From: VFJZ01 sp046598415
GTDB lineage: Bacteria; Actinomycetota; Thermoleophilia; Gaiellales; F1-60-MAGs149
Length of the DNA stretch: 64,000 bases
Assembly (NCBI GenBank): GCA_046598415.1
Contig: JBKJIG010000084.1
Location: 62,001-126,000, forward strand
Direction of reading: 5' to 3'
Both the position numbers and the translations under genes were made by a program. The notes below the pieces were generated by a model, which saw only the letters and a program-made list of their open reading frames with translations, was not told where the DNA came from and did not search any database. Positions 37,377 through 45,624 of the stretch are shown in pieces; the stretch's first letter is position 1, and each line of letters opens with the position of its first letter.

Positions 37377-38138
37377 TCAGCCGCCGAGGTACGCCTTGCG
37401 GACGTCGTCGGAGGCCGCCAGGTCGGCGGCCAGTCCGGTCTGCTTGATGGTGCCCGACTCGAGCACGTAGGCCCGGTCGGCGACATCGAGCGCAGCCAGC
37501 GCGTTCTGCTCGACGAGCAGGATCGTCATGCCCTGCTCGCGGATCTGCTTGATGGTGTTGAAGATCAGCTCGACGAGGAGGGGCGCGAGGCCCATCGACG
37601 GCTCGTCGAGCATCAGCAGGCGCGGCCGGCCCATCAGGGCCCGCGCGACCGCGAGCATCTGCTGCTCGCCGCCGGAGAGCGTGCCGGCCTTCTGGTGGAC
37701 GCGCTCCTTGAGGCGCGGGAACAGGTCGTAGACCTTGTCCCGATCCTCGCGGATGCCGTCCTTGTCGTTGCGCAGAAACGCGCCCAGGTCGAGGTTCTCG
37801 TCGACCGTCATGCGGCCGAAGATGCGCCGCCCCTCGGGCGACTGCGAGATGCCGAGCGCCGTCACCTGGTGGCCGGGCATGCCGCTGATCTTGCGACCCT
37901 CGAACGTGATCGATCCGCGGCGCGGCGAGATCAGCCCCGAGATGGCCCGCATGGTCGTCGACTTGCCGGCGCCGTTGGAGCCGATCAGCGTGACGATCTC
38001 GCCCTTCTGCACCTCGATCGAGATGCCCTTCACCGCCGCGATGTTGCCGTAGTAGACGTGGATGTTCTCCACGGTCAGCATCGGCGCGCCGGGCGCCGGG
38101 GCCGTGCTGCCGTTGGGCTCGCCGCCGGGGGTGCTCAT
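37377..38138 (-). CDS. livF: Branched-chain amino acid-type ABC transporter ATPase LivF
   Basis: A 253-residue ATPase energising uptake through the LivHM pore. It has Walker A GSNGAGKST, Q-loop region ISQSPEGRRIFGRMTV, signature LSGGEQQML, Walker B LLMLDEPSMGLAP and a LivF-typical ending. A 19-residue Gly/Pro-rich N-terminal extension precedes the domain; an internal ATG (PMLTVENIHVYYG) could be the actual start. It overlaps livG by four bases and is the last gene of the operon. Confidence 0.95.
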   Translation of the reverse strand: MSTPGGEPNGSTAPAPGAPMLTVENIHVYYGNIAAVKGISIEVQKGEIVTLIGSNGAGKSTTMRAISGLISPRRGSITFEGRKISGMPGHQVTALGISQSPEGRRIFGRMTVDENLDLGAFLRNDKDGIREDRDKVYDLFPRLKERVHQKAGTLSGGEQQMLAVARALMGRPRLLMLDEPSMGLAPLLVELIFNTIKQIREQGMTILLVEQNALAALDVADRAYVLESGTIKQTGLAADLAASDDVRKAYLGG

Positions 38139-38923
38139 GTGGACGCTCCGTGGGTCGCGGCCTTGCCGAGGTAGGCCTCGACAACGCGCTCGTTCGTCCG
38201 GATCTCCTCGCCCGTGCCCTCGGCGATCTTCGAGCCGTACTCGAGCACGGTGATGCGCTCGGAGACACCCATCACGACCTTCATGTCGTGCTCGATCAAC
38301 AGCACGGTGAGGTCCTTCTCGTCCCGCACCCTGCGCACGAATGCGATGAAGTCGTCGGACTCCTGCGGGTTCATACCGGCGGTCGGCTCGTCGAGCAGCA
38401 GCAGCTTCGGGCGCAGGGCAAGCGCGCGTGCCACCTCGAGCCGGCGCTGATCGCCGTACGAGAGGTTCTTCGCGAACTCGTCCGAGTCGCCGCGAACGCC
38501 GCAGAACGAGATCAGCTCGCGCGCCGTCTCCCGTGCCTCCGCCTCCTCGTGCCGCTGGCCGCGTGTGCCGATGATGGTCTGCCAGAGCCCGCCCTTCAGG
38601 TGCGGGTGCATCGCGACCATCACGTTCTCGGTCGCCGTCATGGTGCCGAACAGCCGGATGTTCTGGAACGTCCGCGCCAGGCCCAGCGAGGCGATCTGGT
38701 GCGGCGCCCGGCCGGCGACCGGCTTGCCGTCGAACATGACGGTGCCGGCGGTCGGCTTGTAGAGACCGGTGAGGACGTTGAAGAACGTCGTCTTGCCGGC
38801 GCCGTTGGGGCCGATCAGGGCGACGATCGATCCGACCGGGATGGTGAAGTCGACGTCGTTGACGGCCACGAGGCCGCCGAACTCGACTCGGATCTGGTTG
38901 GCGTCGAGCAGTATCTCGGTCAT
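38135..38923 (-). CDS. livG: Branched-chain amino acid-type ABC transporter ATPase LivG
   Basis: A 262-residue ATPase, partner of LivF. Motifs are Walker A GPNGAGKTT, the LivG-specific LGLARTFQNIRLFGTMTATE, signature LSYGDQRRLEVARAL (SYGDQ in place of SGGQ, normal for LivG) and Walker B LLLLDEPTAGMNP. Start and stop overlap livM and livF by four bases each, showing translational coupling. Confidence 0.95.
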   Translation of the reverse strand: MTEILLDANQIRVEFGGLVAVNDVDFTIPVGSIVALIGPNGAGKTTFFNVLTGLYKPTAGTVMFDGKPVAGRAPHQIASLGLARTFQNIRLFGTMTATENVMVAMHPHLKGGLWQTIIGTRGQRHEEAEARETARELISFCGVRGDSDEFAKNLSYGDQRRLEVARALALRPKLLLLDEPTAGMNPQESDDFIAFVRRVRDEKDLTVLLIEHDMKVVMGVSERITVLEYGSKIAEGTGEEIRTNERVVEAYLGKAATHGAST

Positions 38924-40119
38924 GCCGACGTCTCCTCGGTGGTGCCGATCTTCTCGAGCTGCTCGTCCAGGGCCCGCGACTGCTTCTGCCGGGCGGCGGG
39001 CAGGATGCCGTCGCGCCGGAAGAGCATCATCAGGACCAGCACGAACCCGAAGATCAGGAACTGGTAGCGCGGCATCTGGATCGTCGTGCCGAACGTGTTG
39101 TTGATGGAGTTGCCGATCTCCTTCATGCCGGTGTAGTTGACCCAGGTGAGGATCACCGCGCCGAGGATGCAGCCGTACACGTTCGCCATGCCGCCCAGGA
39201 TCACCATCACCAGCACGATCACCGAGAACTGGAAGTTGAACGTGTCGACGTTCACACCACCCAGTGAGATGCAGTAGAAGGCACCGCCGATGCCGCCCGC
39301 GGCGGCGCCGACGCCGTACGCCCAGAGCTTCGTCCGCATCAGCGGCACGCCCATCAGGCTGGCGGCGAGCTCGTCCTCGCGGATCGCGAGCCAGGCCCGC
39401 CCGAGCTTGCCGTCGCGGAGCCGGATCGAGACCCACACGAAGAGAAGACAGAGCGCGAAGATCACGTAGTAGCGCGTCGTGTAGTCGAACACGTTGATCT
39501 TGTCCTGGACGATGCCCGTCCACGACAACCACGTCATGTCGAGCGCGTTCACGGGCGCGATGCCCTTCGTGCCGTTCGAGAGGTTGAACCCCTTGATCGA
39601 CTCGCCGTTGCGGAACACCTGCGGCAGGATCTCGCCGAAGCCGAGCGTGACGAGCGCCAGATAGTCGGACTTCAGCCGCAGGGTCGGGGCGCCGATGATG
39701 ACGCCGGCGATGGCCGCGATCAGTGCTGCGATGGGCACGACCAGCCAGAACGAGATGTTGATGCCCGGCGCCGTCGGGCCGGCCGCGCTCCACAGGTGGA
39801 TGCCCGGATCGATCTGGTAGAAGAAGTCCGACATCAGCCACGCGGCGGTGTAGGCGCCGAACAGGAAGAACGCGACGTAGCCGAGGTCGAGCAGACCGGC
39901 GTAGCCGACGACGATGTTCAAACCCAACGTGAACATCACGAAGATGGCGCACAGCACCATCGTCGTCAGGGGCAGCCAGCGGTCCTGGAAGGTCGAGACG
40001 TTCGTGACGATCGTGGGCACGAGGATGCCGACGATGCCGAAGGCCAGCGGCTGGATGATGCTGCTGATCTTGCGGCGCCGCGGTGCGTTAGCCGGCTGCT
40101 CTGGGCTCACAGCAGCCAT
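38920..40119 (-). CDS. livM: Branched-chain amino acid-type ABC transporter permease LivM
   Basis: A 399-residue membrane permease with about ten helices. LivM motifs are NIVVGYAGLLDLGYVAFFLF, LRLKSDYLALVTLGFGEI and RAWLAIREDELAASLMGV. The cytoplasmic C-terminal tail after the last helix (LFRRDGILPA) is charged. It begins one base after the livH stop. The substrate is predicted by family as branched-chain or other hydrophobic amino acids; in actinobacteria such systems also carry amides and urea, so specificity is open. Confidence 0.94.
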   Translation of the reverse strand: MAAVSPEQPANAPRRRKISSIIQPLAFGIVGILVPTIVTNVSTFQDRWLPLTTMVLCAIFVMFTLGLNIVVGYAGLLDLGYVAFFLFGAYTAAWLMSDFFYQIDPGIHLWSAAGPTAPGINISFWLVVPIAALIAAIAGVIIGAPTLRLKSDYLALVTLGFGEILPQVFRNGESIKGFNLSNGTKGIAPVNALDMTWLSWTGIVQDKINVFDYTTRYYVIFALCLLFVWVSIRLRDGKLGRAWLAIREDELAASLMGVPLMRTKLWAYGVGAAAGGIGGAFYCISLGGVNVDTFNFQFSVIVLVMVILGGMANVYGCILGAVILTWVNYTGMKEIGNSINNTFGTTIQMPRYQFLIFGFVLVLMMLFRRDGILPAARQKQSRALDEQLEKIGTTEETSA

Positions 40120-40120
40120 G

Positions 40121-41158
40121 TCACACCTTCTCCATGGTTTGCGACCCGAGTATGCCCGCGGGCCGGAACACCATCAGCATGATCAGGATCGCGAACACGA
40201 CCGACTGCGACCACTCCTGGCCGAGGCCATGGGGTGCGCCGTCGTTGAGGCCCTGGATGAGGCCGATCAGCAGGCCGCCGAGCACGGCGCCGGTGAGGTT
40301 GCCGACGCCGCCCAGCACCGCGGCGGTGAACGCGATCAGACCGAGCTGGAAACCGGCGTCGTACCGCGTCGTGCCGTTCGTCTGCAGGTACATGATCCCC
40401 GCCGCGCCGGCCATGGCGCCACCGAGCGCGAACGTGAAGGCGATCGTCCGGTTGGTGTTGATGCCCATCAGGCGCGAGGCGTCGGGATCCTGCGCGGTGG
40501 CGCGCATGGCCTTGCCCTGCCGCGTCTTCTGGACGATGAAGCTCAGCGTCATCAGCAGCGGGACGGTGATCCCGAGCGTGAACAGGTAGGTCCACGGCAC
40601 CGAGATCGACCCGATGGTGAGGCCGCCGCCCGGCAGCACCGAGTTGCGCGACTTCGGGGCGGAGCCGTTCCAGAGGATGCCGACGTTCTGGAAGATGAAC
40701 GACACGCCGACCGCGGTGATCAGCGGGGCGAGCTTCGGCGCCTTCCGCAGCCGCCGGTACGCGAGCTGGTCGACCGCGGTGTTGATCGACCCGCAGAAGG
40801 CCATCGCTAAGATGAACGTGACGCCGAAGGCGACCCAGCCAGCCGGATTCGACGTCTCCTGCCCGAACACGTCGGCGATCATCACGGCCGAGAAGATCGA
40901 GCCGAGCATGAACAGGTCGCCGTGCGCGAAGTTGATCAGTTCGATGATGCCGTAGACGAGCGTGTAACCGAGCGCGATGAGCGCGTAGAGCGCGCCGTTG
41001 GAGAGCCCGAGGATCATGACCTGCAAGGTCTGCGTGGGCGCGTCAACGAAGTTCCAGATCACCCACGCCGCGACGAGGATCAGCAGCGCGGTGCCGGTGA
41101 TATTCGTCGCGTTCCATTCCCGCCCGCCAGCCCGCACGGCTTGCGTAGTGCTCGACAT
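40121..41158 (-). CDS. livH: Branched-chain amino acid-type ABC transporter permease LivH
   Basis: A 345-residue permease with about eight to nine helices. The LivH signature GLSNGALYALIALGYTLVYG is followed by IIELINFAHGDLFMLG. The coupling loop KAMRATAQDPDASRLMGIN and the closing VFRPAGILG are typical. It is separated from the substrate-binding protein gene by a 95-base gap containing competing hairpins, which probably sets permease levels below those of the binding protein. Confidence 0.95.
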   Translation of the reverse strand: MSSTTQAVRAGGREWNATNITGTALLILVAAWVIWNFVDAPTQTLQVMILGLSNGALYALIALGYTLVYGIIELINFAHGDLFMLGSIFSAVMIADVFGQETSNPAGWVAFGVTFILAMAFCGSINTAVDQLAYRRLRKAPKLAPLITAVGVSFIFQNVGILWNGSAPKSRNSVLPGGGLTIGSISVPWTYLFTLGITVPLLMTLSFIVQKTRQGKAMRATAQDPDASRLMGINTNRTIAFTFALGGAMAGAAGIMYLQTNGTTRYDAGFQLGLIAFTAAVLGGVGNLTGAVLGGLLIGLIQGLNDGAPHGLGQEWSQSVVFAILIMLMVFRPAGILGSQTMEKV

Positions 41159-41167
41159 TCCTGATCC

Positions 41168-41224
41168 CCACCCCGTCCCTTTGAATGGAACGGGGTGGTC
41201 CGGCGCCCAGCCGGACCACCCCGT
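41168..41224 (-). promoter_or_regulatory. Competing stem-loops between livK and livH
   Basis: The nine-base segment ACGGGGTGG at 41190-41198 can pair with CCACCCCGT at 41168-41176 or with the same sequence at 41216-41224. The latter is part of a perfect 15-bp stem (41190-41204 with 41210-41224, loop of five). The two pairings exclude each other. On the livK transcript the strong stem forms first and could attenuate or protect the upstream message. No clear U-tract follows. Confidence 0.6.
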
Positions 41225-41253
41225 CTCTTACCGGTACTCGTCGAACAGAACCG

Positions 41254-42552
41254 CTAGGTGCCGAGCGGCCACGGCTTGAGGAACGTCTCCTGGTTGTCCT
41301 TCATCAGGTTGAACGACATGTCCTTCACGGTCACGTCGCCCATCGCGTCGATGCCGAACTCCTTGCCCAGGATCGACTGGTCGGCGGGGACGGTGATGCC
41401 CGAGAACGCCGCCTCGGTGATGCTCTTGCGAGTGCCATCCGACTTCGCGATCGCGGCCATGATCAGCTGCGTGGCAGCGGCGCCGTAGATGGAGTAGAAC
41501 GACGCCGGGTCATGACCGTACTCCGTCTTGAAGTCGGTCACGAACGTGCCGCCGAACCCACCCTGCTTGACCAGCTCGCCCGACGGCACGCCGGCGAACG
41601 AGATGTACATGCCCTGGGCTTCCGGCATCTTGCGCAGCTCGGGGTAGCCGGTGAAGCCGTCGGGACCGATCAGCTTGACGGCGCCGTCGTTCGGGCCGAG
41701 GACCTTGACCTTGTCCTTGATCACCTGCTGGCCGTTGTTGTCGTTGATGCCACCGAGGTAGACGCAGTCGGGGTTCTTCGACTTGACCTTCTCGAAGAGC
41801 GCCGTGTAGTTGGTCTGCTTGGCGTCCCACCCGTCGTTGGCGATGATGTTGATGCCAACGGCCGGAGCTGCATCGACGAACGCCTTGGCAACGCCCTGGC
41901 CGTAGGTCTGCGTGTCGTTGAGGACGTAGCAGTTCTTGACGCCCAGCTCCTTGGCGGCGAACTCGGCGCCCGCCTTGCCCTGGAAGTCGTCGGTGGCGAT
42001 GATGCGGCCGTAGTTGCGCACGCCGGTCGGGTAGTACTTGTCGGGCTCGCCCGGATCCCAGGGCTTGGTGATGCCGGGGTTCGTGTTGGCGTGCGAGATG
42101 ATCAGCATCGGACCCGACGGATCCTGGTTCAGGATCGGAACCTCGAGCTTCGCGCAGCCGGAGTTGTAGGTGCCCATGACGGCGACCTCGGCCTTGTTGG
42201 TCACGTGCGCGTTCGCGTTCGCGGTGCACGTCGCGTCGTCCCACGCGCCCTTGGCGGCGGTCGAGTCGTCGTACTCCTTCAGATCGACCGGGTAGGTACC
42301 GGCCTTCCCACCCATCTTCTTCATCAGCAGCTTGATGGCGAGGTTCGTGTCCGCCGATGCGTCGGCAGAGGCGCCCTGCAGGGGCAGGTCGCTGCCGATG
42401 ATCAGCGTGTCGCCGCTCGGCGCGGCCCCGGCACCCGTGCCGGCGTCCGTGTTGGAACTACTCTTGCTGTCCGAGCCGCCGCACGCCGCAAGAGCGACCG
42501 CGCCGAGGACGAGCACCAGTGGTGCGATGGTCTTCTTCCACCCCGTCGTCAT
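41254..42552 (-). CDS. livK: ABC transporter substrate-binding lipoprotein (Liv type)
   Basis: A 432-residue extracytoplasmic receptor. The N-terminal signal peptide ends in the lipobox LAAC (C24), so it is lipid-anchored after cleavage. A Ser/Gly linker follows, then a periplasmic-binding type I fold (IIGSDLPLQGAS, later NDTQTYGQGVAKAF). The ATG at 42552 has GGAGGGA eight bases upstream, a strong ribosome site. It is first in the operon behind a TATACT -10 element, as expected for the most abundant component. Ligand-contact residues could not be assigned by eye. Confidence 0.93.
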   Translation of the reverse strand: MTTGWKKTIAPLVLVLGAVALAACGGSDSKSSSNTDAGTGAGAAPSGDTLIIGSDLPLQGASADASADTNLAIKLLMKKMGGKAGTYPVDLKEYDDSTAAKGAWDDATCTANANAHVTNKAEVAVMGTYNSGCAKLEVPILNQDPSGPMLIISHANTNPGITKPWDPGEPDKYYPTGVRNYGRIIATDDFQGKAGAEFAAKELGVKNCYVLNDTQTYGQGVAKAFVDAAPAVGINIIANDGWDAKQTNYTALFEKVKSKNPDCVYLGGINDNNGQQVIKDKVKVLGPNDGAVKLIGPDGFTGYPELRKMPEAQGMYISFAGVPSGELVKQGGFGGTFVTDFKTEYGHDPASFYSIYGAAATQLIMAAIAKSDGTRKSITEAAFSGITVPADQSILGKEFGIDAMGDVTVKDMSFNLMKDNQETFLKPWPLGT

Positions 42553-42641
42553 TCAGTTTCCCTCCAGTGGTGGTTCCTACGCGTCCCGTGCCCAGGCATC
42601 CTCCGCGCCCGACCCACGGCTCCCGCACGCGCATTCGCGAG

Positions 42642-42647
42642 AGTATA
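42642..42647 (-). promoter_or_regulatory. -10 element of the liv operon
   Basis: On the minus strand TATACT is the best -10 match in the gap 42553-42731. TTGCGT lies about 15 bases further upstream as a possible -35. The predicted leader is about 80 bases. The gap is shared with the divergent small gene at 42732. Confidence 0.5.
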
Positions 42648-42719
42648 GCCCCCGTCGCGACCACGCAATAGGCCACTTGGTCCGGATGGCACATCGGTGC
42701 GGGCATCCAGCCCCGGTCG

Positions 42720-42731
42720 TAGACTGCGGCC
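42720..42731 (+). promoter_or_regulatory. Candidate leaderless promoter of the C45-like fragment/MmgE pair
   Basis: TAGACT at 42720-42725 lies six bases before ATG 42732, without a Shine-Dalgarno sequence. If used, it would drive the small gene and the coupled MmgE/PrpD gene. Confidence 0.4.
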
Positions 42732-42917
42732 ATGGCGACGACGGAGCGATTGGGACTGCTCGTCCTCGTGGGCGGCCCCACGGAGCGGGGGCGGCAACAT
42801 GGCGAGACGCTGCGCGAGCGGGTGCAGGCCGCCGTCGGCCGCTTCGAGGCGGCCGGGCCGGCGGTGGCGACACGGGCCGACTGCCGCGCCCTGCTGAGCG
42901 AGCGCACCGGCAGATGA
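42732..42917 (+). CDS. 61-residue protein resembling the N-terminus of C45/acyltransferase-family hydrolases
   Basis: It starts MATTERLGLLVL and has GGPTERGRQHGETLRERVQA, similar to the G.P.ERG..HGE.LR segment near the N-terminus of penicillin acyltransferase-like (peptidase C45) proteins. The catalytic Cys and the rest of the roughly 350-residue domain are absent, so it looks like a truncated gene. Yet its stop overlaps the MmgE/PrpD start in an ATGA, and a plausible promoter precedes it. It could therefore survive as a short leader peptide that couples translation. Function unknown. Confidence 0.45.
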   Translation: MATTERLGLLVLVGGPTERGRQHGETLRERVQAAVGRFEAAGPAVATRADCRALLSERTGR

Positions 42918-44263
42918 CGGCCGCGGAGCGTCTCGCGGCGTTCGCCGTCGCGCTCCGTCATGGCGACGTGCCCGCGCGCGTGCGCGAGCGGGCCGTGCTG
43001 CACGTGCTCGACGCGGTCGGCTGCGCGTACGCGGCCGCGGGCCTGGGCGAGGGGGTCGAGGCACGCACCGTCGTCGAGGCCGCGGGCGGCGCGCCGGAGT
43101 CCGATCTGATCGGTGCCCGCGGGCGCGTGCCCGCGACCGGGGCCGCACTCGCCAACGGCACGCTCATGCACGCGCTCGACTTCGACGACACCCACCCGGG
43201 GTCGATCTGCCACATCACGACGGTCGTGGCACCCGCCGCGCTGGCAGTCGCCCGGGCTACCGGAGCGAGCGGACGCGACCTGGTCACCGCCTACGTGGTG
43301 GGCTGCGAGACGGTGGCGCGCCTCGGCGCCGCGGCCGGCGGCGAGTTCCACCGCCGCGGCTTCCACGCGACCGGCGTCTGCGGGGTCTTCGGCGCCGCCG
43401 TGGCAGCGGCCCGGCTGCTGTCGCTCGACGCCGGGCAGACGACGCGCGCGCTCGGCATCGCCGGCTCGTTCGCTCCCGGGCTGCTCGAGTTTCTGGGCGA
43501 CGGCTCGTCGACGAAGCGCCTGCACGCGGGCGGGGCGGCGCGGACGGGTGTCGAGGCGGCACTGCTGGCGGCGGCCGGCGCGACCGGCCCGGCGGGGGTC
43601 ATCGACGGCCGCTACGGGCTGTTCGCGACGCACCTCGGCGACCCGCACGGCGCGGCGATCTCGGCCCAGCTCGACGATCTGGGCACGCGCTGGGAGACGG
43701 CCGCCATGGCGATCAAGCCGTACCCCTGCTGCCACTTCATGCACGGGGCGCTCGAGGCGCTCGCCTCGCTCGATCTGGCGGCCCGCGACGTGATCTCGAT
43801 CGACGTGAAGGTGGCCGACGCGGGCGTCGGGCTGATTCTCGAGCCCGCCGCCGCCAAGCCGCGGCCGCGCACGCCGTACGACGCGAAGTTCAGCCTGCCG
43901 TTCACGGCCGGCGCGCTGCTCGTGCATGGCCGTGTCGGCGTCGCCACGTTCACGACCGCCGGCATCGACGACGAGGCGGCCGTGGCCGTCGCCCGCCGGA
44001 TGTCGTACGAGGCGGTGCCGCTGGCCGAGATGGCGAACGGCTTCGGCGGCTCCGTGACCGTCAGCACCGCCGACGGGCGCACGCTGGCCGCGGTCGTCGA
44101 GCACCCGCGCGGGTCGGTCGAGGCGCCGATGTCGGAGGCCGACGTGCGGGCGAAGTTCCGCGACAACGCGTCGCTGGCGCTCGGCGCCGACGCCGTGCTC
44201 GCGCTCGAGGCGTCAATCCTCGGTGCGGACGAAGCGCAGCTCGCTCCCGAGCTGCCGGCGTAG
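42914..44263 (+). CDS. MmgE/PrpD family protein
   Basis: A 449-residue protein of the 2-methylcitrate dehydratase/itaconate-related family. Typical segments are HVLDAVGCAYAAAGLG, GTLMHALDFDDTHPGS with FDDTH, GEFHRRGFHATGVCGVFGAA, STKRLHAGGAA and KPYPCCHFMHGALEA. The family acts on tricarboxylates or related dicarboxylic acids; no methylcitrate synthase or lyase is adjacent, so the substrate is not assigned. Its last 51 bases overlap the convergent SHMT-like gene. Confidence 0.9.
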   Translation: MTAAERLAAFAVALRHGDVPARVRERAVLHVLDAVGCAYAAAGLGEGVEARTVVEAAGGAPESDLIGARGRVPATGAALANGTLMHALDFDDTHPGSICHITTVVAPAALAVARATGASGRDLVTAYVVGCETVARLGAAAGGEFHRRGFHATGVCGVFGAAVAAARLLSLDAGQTTRALGIAGSFAPGLLEFLGDGSSTKRLHAGGAARTGVEAALLAAAGATGPAGVIDGRYGLFATHLGDPHGAAISAQLDDLGTRWETAAMAIKPYPCCHFMHGALEALASLDLAARDVISIDVKVADAGVGLILEPAAAKPRPRTPYDAKFSLPFTAGALLVHGRVGVATFTTAGIDDEAAVAVARRMSYEAVPLAEMANGFGGSVTVSTADGRTLAAVVEHPRGSVEAPMSEADVRAKFRDNASLALGADAVLALEASILGADEAQLAPELPA

Positions 44264-45514
44264 CGCCACCACGTCGGGCCGCACCGTCTCGGGCTCCTCG
44301 CCGCGCACCAGCACGCGCGCCATCGCGTCGGCGATCGCGGCCGTACCGGCGGGCTCGAGGCCGCGCCGCGTCAGCTCTTGCGTGCCGAGCCGCAACGCGC
44401 CGCCCGACGGCACGCCGATCTCGGACACCAGCACGTTCGCCGCCTCCAGCCGCCGCGCCGCGGTGTGCGGATCGGGCGTCGGCAGCGCGACGTGCTGGCT
44501 GGATGTGGCGCCCTTGCCGGCCACCTCGAGCACCGGCACCCCGCGCTCGGCCAGCGCCGCGGCGAGCGCCTGCGCGTTCGCGATCTGGCGGTCGGCGTAG
44601 GCCGCTCCGTACTCCAGCAGATCGAGCGCGGCCAGGGCCAGCGCCGCCTGCCGGGCGAGGTCGAAGTTCGCCGTCAGGCCGGGGAAGGCGATCGCATCGA
44701 GTCGCTCGGCCAGCGCCGCATCGTCGGTCAGGATCATCCCGGACGGCGGGCCGCCGAAGCTCTTGTAGGTGGAGCCCGTGATGGCGTGAGCGCCCTCCTG
44801 CAGCGGCTGCTGGAAGCGCCCGCCCGCGATCAGGCCGCCCATGTGCGCGGCGTCGTAGAGCACGTGCGCGCCCACCTCGTCGGCGACGGCGCGGACGCCG
44901 CGCACGTCGTAGGGGTGCAGGCACATCGAGCCGCCGACGATGATCAGCTTCGGTTGCAGTTCGGCCGCGACGACCGCCAGTCGGGGCAGGTCGATGTCCA
45001 TCCGCGCCGCGTCGTAGGGCAGCTCGTGGACGTCGAGGCCGTACAGCCCGGCGGCGCCCTCGGCGTGATGGGTCGGGTGGCCGGCGGCCGCGTCGGAGAG
45101 CGCCAGGATGCGGTCGCCCGGGCGGGCCGTGGCCATGTAGACGTAGAGGTTGGCGAGCGAGCCGGAGCCGACGCGCAGCTCGGCGTACCGGCACCCGTAG
45201 AGCCGACAGAGCGCCTCCTGGGCGAGCAGCTCGAGCTGTGATCCGGCGTCCATGCCGCGGTTGTGCTTCGCGCCCGGGTGGCCGAGGTTCGGCCGGCTGC
45301 CGACCGACGACCCGGCGAGACCAGCGAGGCGCGGATTGGGCGCGTTGGTGCCGGCGTAGAGCACCAGGCAGTCGTCGTCGGCGTGGCGTGCCTGGTCGCC
45401 GACCAGGCGGTGCAGCTCGGTGTCGAGCTGATCGGTGGTGAGGGCGGCGAGCCGCGGGGCGTGCCGCTCGCGGAACGCCCGGGCCTCCGCCCCCAGCCAC
45501 GGATGCCCGGTCAC
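44213..45514 (-). CDS. SHMT-like fold-type I PLP enzyme lacking the SHMT catalytic signature
   Basis: A 433-residue protein related to serine hydroxymethyltransferase. Retained are the PLP lysine K251 (STYKSFGGP, canonical THKT.RGP), the DAAH motif that binds the PLP ring (LYDAAHMGGLIAGG), GSGSLANLYVYMA.RPGD and the carboxylate arginine segment GALRLGTQELTRRG. Lost are ENFVS and YAEGYPG.RYYGG, which supply the catalytic Glu and two Tyr. Here they read YAGTNAPNP and PNLGHPGAKHNRGM. Folate-dependent hydroxymethyl transfer is therefore doubtful; an aldolase, racemase or lyase activity on an amino acid is more likely. GTG 45514 is preferred over an upstream ATG at 45574 because homology begins there. 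Confidence 0.8.
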   Translation of the reverse strand: MTGHPWLGAEARAFRERHAPRLAALTTDQLDTELHRLVGDQARHADDDCLVLYAGTNAPNPRLAGLAGSSVGSRPNLGHPGAKHNRGMDAGSQLELLAQEALCRLYGCRYAELRVGSGSLANLYVYMATARPGDRILALSDAAAGHPTHHAEGAAGLYGLDVHELPYDAARMDIDLPRLAVVAAELQPKLIIVGGSMCLHPYDVRGVRAVADEVGAHVLYDAAHMGGLIAGGRFQQPLQEGAHAITGSTYKSFGGPPSGMILTDDAALAERLDAIAFPGLTANFDLARQAALALAALDLLEYGAAYADRQIANAQALAAALAERGVPVLEVAGKGATSSQHVALPTPDPHTAARRLEAANVLVSEIGVPSGGALRLGTQELTRRGLEPAGTAAIADAMARVLVRGEEPETVRPDVVALRRQLGSELRFVRTED

Positions 45515-45578
45515 GCGGCGGAGAGGGTATCGCAGCTGACGGGGCTGCCAGTGTGGAAACCGCGTAGCAGCCACGACG

Positions 45579-45602
45579 CGCGCTCCTCCGCGGAGGAGCG
45601 CG
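45579..45602. other. Perfect 24-bp palindrome upstream of the acyl-CoA ligase
   Basis: Arms CGCGCTCCTCCG and CGGAGGAGCGCG are exact complements without a loop. It lies in the gap between the divergent SHMT-like gene and the ligase. It could be an operator for either or a cruciform. The remainder of 45515-45620 shows nothing else recognisable. Confidence 0.4.
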
Positions 45603-45624
45603 TCACGTTGCCCGGATCGACGGT

